From the IMG/VR virus record IMGVR_UViG_3300021171_000005, positions 29,866-93,865 of that record: 64,000 nt of DNA; one strand, written 5' to 3'. The notes under the pieces were generated by a model that made no database searches, was not told the DNA's origin, and was given only the letters and a program-made list of their open reading frames with translations. The translations under genes and the position numbers were made by a program. Source of the DNA: a virus. Positions 62,992 through 64,000 of this stretch are shown piece by piece; the stretch's first letter is position 1, and each line of letters starts with the position of its first letter.

Positions 62992-63001
62992 AAACTAGTT
63001 C
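62992..63001. repeat. Gene-junction palindrome, variant
   Basis: AAACTAGTTC, one change, at the stop of the gene at 62995. Confidence 0.45.
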
Positions 63002-63495
63002 GTCGAATCCGCATACCATGTTTGATGTTTTTCGGCAATATGCTCGTTGCCGTCGTATTCGTCAATCTCGTAATCCGTTCCGTCTGGAATTGTCACGATT
63101 GACAGTCGGGCATGAGCACCATTTGCCTTGTCGCCCAATTCTTCAACAACCTGAATCAGTTTAGGATCGTGGCGTTCGAGGCAGCGGCCATGATCGACAC
63201 TGTGACTATCCGCAGCGTCATTAGCTGCCTTACGCTCTTCAAATGTCATGTCGCCCCAGTTATCAGTGCGAGGCAAAACTTCGTTGGGGTTAGGGATGTC
63301 GTAAGCGTACCACACGAATGCTTTTTTTGCTTCCTCGACGGACACGGGTACAAGCGCGTGGGGGTCTAATCCGCCATCCGGCTTCCGCCCCATCACAAAG
63401 AAGTAGCATTCTCGGCCATTGAGTTCAGCAAGTCGCTTTGTCGCAAGCGGTGATAGACTGAACCCACCAAAACAGCTATTGATTACTACTTTCAT
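62995..63495 (-). CDS. Conserved phage protein of unknown function (MKVVINSCFGGF family)
   Basis: 166 residues. The opening MKVVINSCFGGFSLSPLATK and the closing DGTDYEIDEYDGNEHIAEKH are strongly conserved across many phages with unrelated hosts. A Glu/Asp/His-rich C-terminus may bind metal. Function not known. Confidence 0.8.
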   Translation of the reverse strand: MKVVINSCFGGFSLSPLATKRLAELNGRECYFFVMGRKPDGGLDPHALVPVSVEEAKKAFVWYAYDIPNPNEVLPRTDNWGDMTFEERKAANDAADSHSVDHGRCLERHDPKLIQVVEELGDKANGAHARLSIVTIPDGTDYEIDEYDGNEHIAEKHQTWYADSTN

Positions 63496-63522
63496 GTCGC
63501 AGACCTCATTAAATTAATCAAG

Positions 63523-63660
63523 TCAATCATACCTTGTTGTCGCTAGCAACGCCAGTAATCCCACCAAAACCGCATCAATTCTCTGATTCCAATAGAGACA
63601 CAAACACATGCCGATCATTGCCGTGACTCGGAACCCGAAATTGGCTTGTTTGCTCATCAT
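63523..63660 (-). CDS. Small membrane protein (45 aa)
   Basis: ATG at 63660 (a second ATG at 63657). Two hydrophobic stretches (VTAMIGMCLCLYW, VLVGLLALLATT). Role unknown. Confidence 0.5.
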   Translation of the reverse strand: MMSKQANFGFRVTAMIGMCLCLYWNQRIDAVLVGLLALLATTRYD

Positions 63661-63706
63661 TAACTCATGTGTAAAGCTGTTTAGACAATTTATGTCTTAA
63701 TGTCGC

Positions 63707-64000
63707 TTACTCCGCGAACTTAACAAACTTACCGCCCTTAAGCAAGTAAAATGTATCGGCTTTAATCTTCTTGCCATCTACTTTGACAGTTTTAACGTCT
63801 ATGCGGTTCCATTCGTCTTTCACTTCTTTCCATTCAGCCAAAGTCAGCCAGCATCCGACCGCGCCCTTGGCTTTACCTTCTATTCCAAGAGATACGGCAC
63901 AGCCCTGTTTTCCGGTGTTGGTCGCGGCGCTCTGGTAGCCAGTGTTGGTCGCGGCGCTCTGGTAGCCAGTGTTGGTCGCGGCGCTCTGGTAGCCAGTGTT
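63707..64000 (-). CDS. Partial gene with 9-residue tandem repeats
   Basis: The 3' end of a leftward gene that runs off the right edge. The edge is three 27-bp tandem units coding NTGYQSAAT, then NTGKQGCAVSLGIEGKAKGA, GCWLTLAEWKEVKDEW and a basic C-terminus ending FVKFAE. The TG-Y/x-S-A-A repeat with a 'KAKG..G.WL.L.E' cap is a style seen in phage and bacterial repeat proteins (possibly DUF7666-linked). Length and start cannot be known from this window. Confidence 0.65.
   Translation of the reverse strand, partial: NTGYQSAATNTGYQSAATNTGYQSAATNTGKQGCAVSLGIEGKAKGAVGCWLTLAEWKEVKDEWNRIDVKTVKVDGKKIKADTFYLLKGGKFVKFAE

Noticed and set aside
1-64000. CRISPR arrays, rRNA, insertion sequences
   Set aside because: No regularly spaced direct repeats with unique spacers, no rRNA sequence and no transposase gene were found.

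Overview
The window is a contiguous piece of a tailed-phage (or prophage) genome, and it runs off both ends. Rightward genes fill about 1-29.5 kb and leftward genes about 29.5-64 kb. The rightward arm encodes virion proteins: two related connector-like proteins, a 1238-residue tail-tube-like protein with a PA14-like domain, three long low-complexity proteins in the place of podovirus internal virion (ejection) proteins, and then a run of fibre, esterase-like and beta-helix tailspike-like proteins. Portal, major capsid protein and terminase are not visible and presumably lie left of base 1. The overall plan (connector/tube, ejection proteins, fibres) is podovirus-like.

The leftward arm carries nucleotide-pool enzymes (MazG-like, dATP/dGTP-diphosphohydrolase N-terminal domain family, deoxyribosyltransferase-like), RecA, an exonuclease, a lysis group (T4-type lysozyme, Rz-like protein, small membrane proteins), a sliding clamp, a T7-gp4-like primase-helicase, a winged-helix initiator-like protein with an internal repeat array (candidate origin), a PD-(D/E)XK nuclease, SSB, an ERF annealing protein, an RNA ligase, a tyrosine recombinase, a PolA-type DNA polymerase, and then many small accessory genes up to 64 kb. 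A short rightward cluster at 50.57-51.35 kb contains a Cro/CI-like helix-turn-helix gene. Together with the integrase this points to a temperate lifestyle.

The most striking feature is a dispersed 16-bp palindrome, TGTCC-N6-GGACA. About 24 copies lie inside and between genes, roughly every 2 kb over long stretches. The pattern recalls the stoperators of mycobacteriophage L5, but these sites are symmetric. Other structure not explained by genes includes tandem repeats inside the initiator-like gene, a folded leader RNA behind a perfect consensus promoter ahead of the ERF gene, a 10-bp palindrome (AAACTAGTTT) at many junctions of small genes, an over-abundant TGCGGGG heptamer, and HNH endonuclease genes carrying their own promoters placed so that the mRNA would be leaderless or nearly so.

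Eight HNH or endonuclease-VII type genes are scattered through both arms. Four proteins have signal peptides or a lipobox, and one large secreted beta-helix protein looks host-derived. The host cannot be fixed from sequence alone. Standard sigma70-like promoters, a lipobox and an Rz-like spanin favour a Gram-negative bacterium, and the style of the exported beta-helix proteins is reminiscent of Acidobacteriota; that last point is inference only. Many genes under 60 codons were found by reading the gaps between larger genes and are included.
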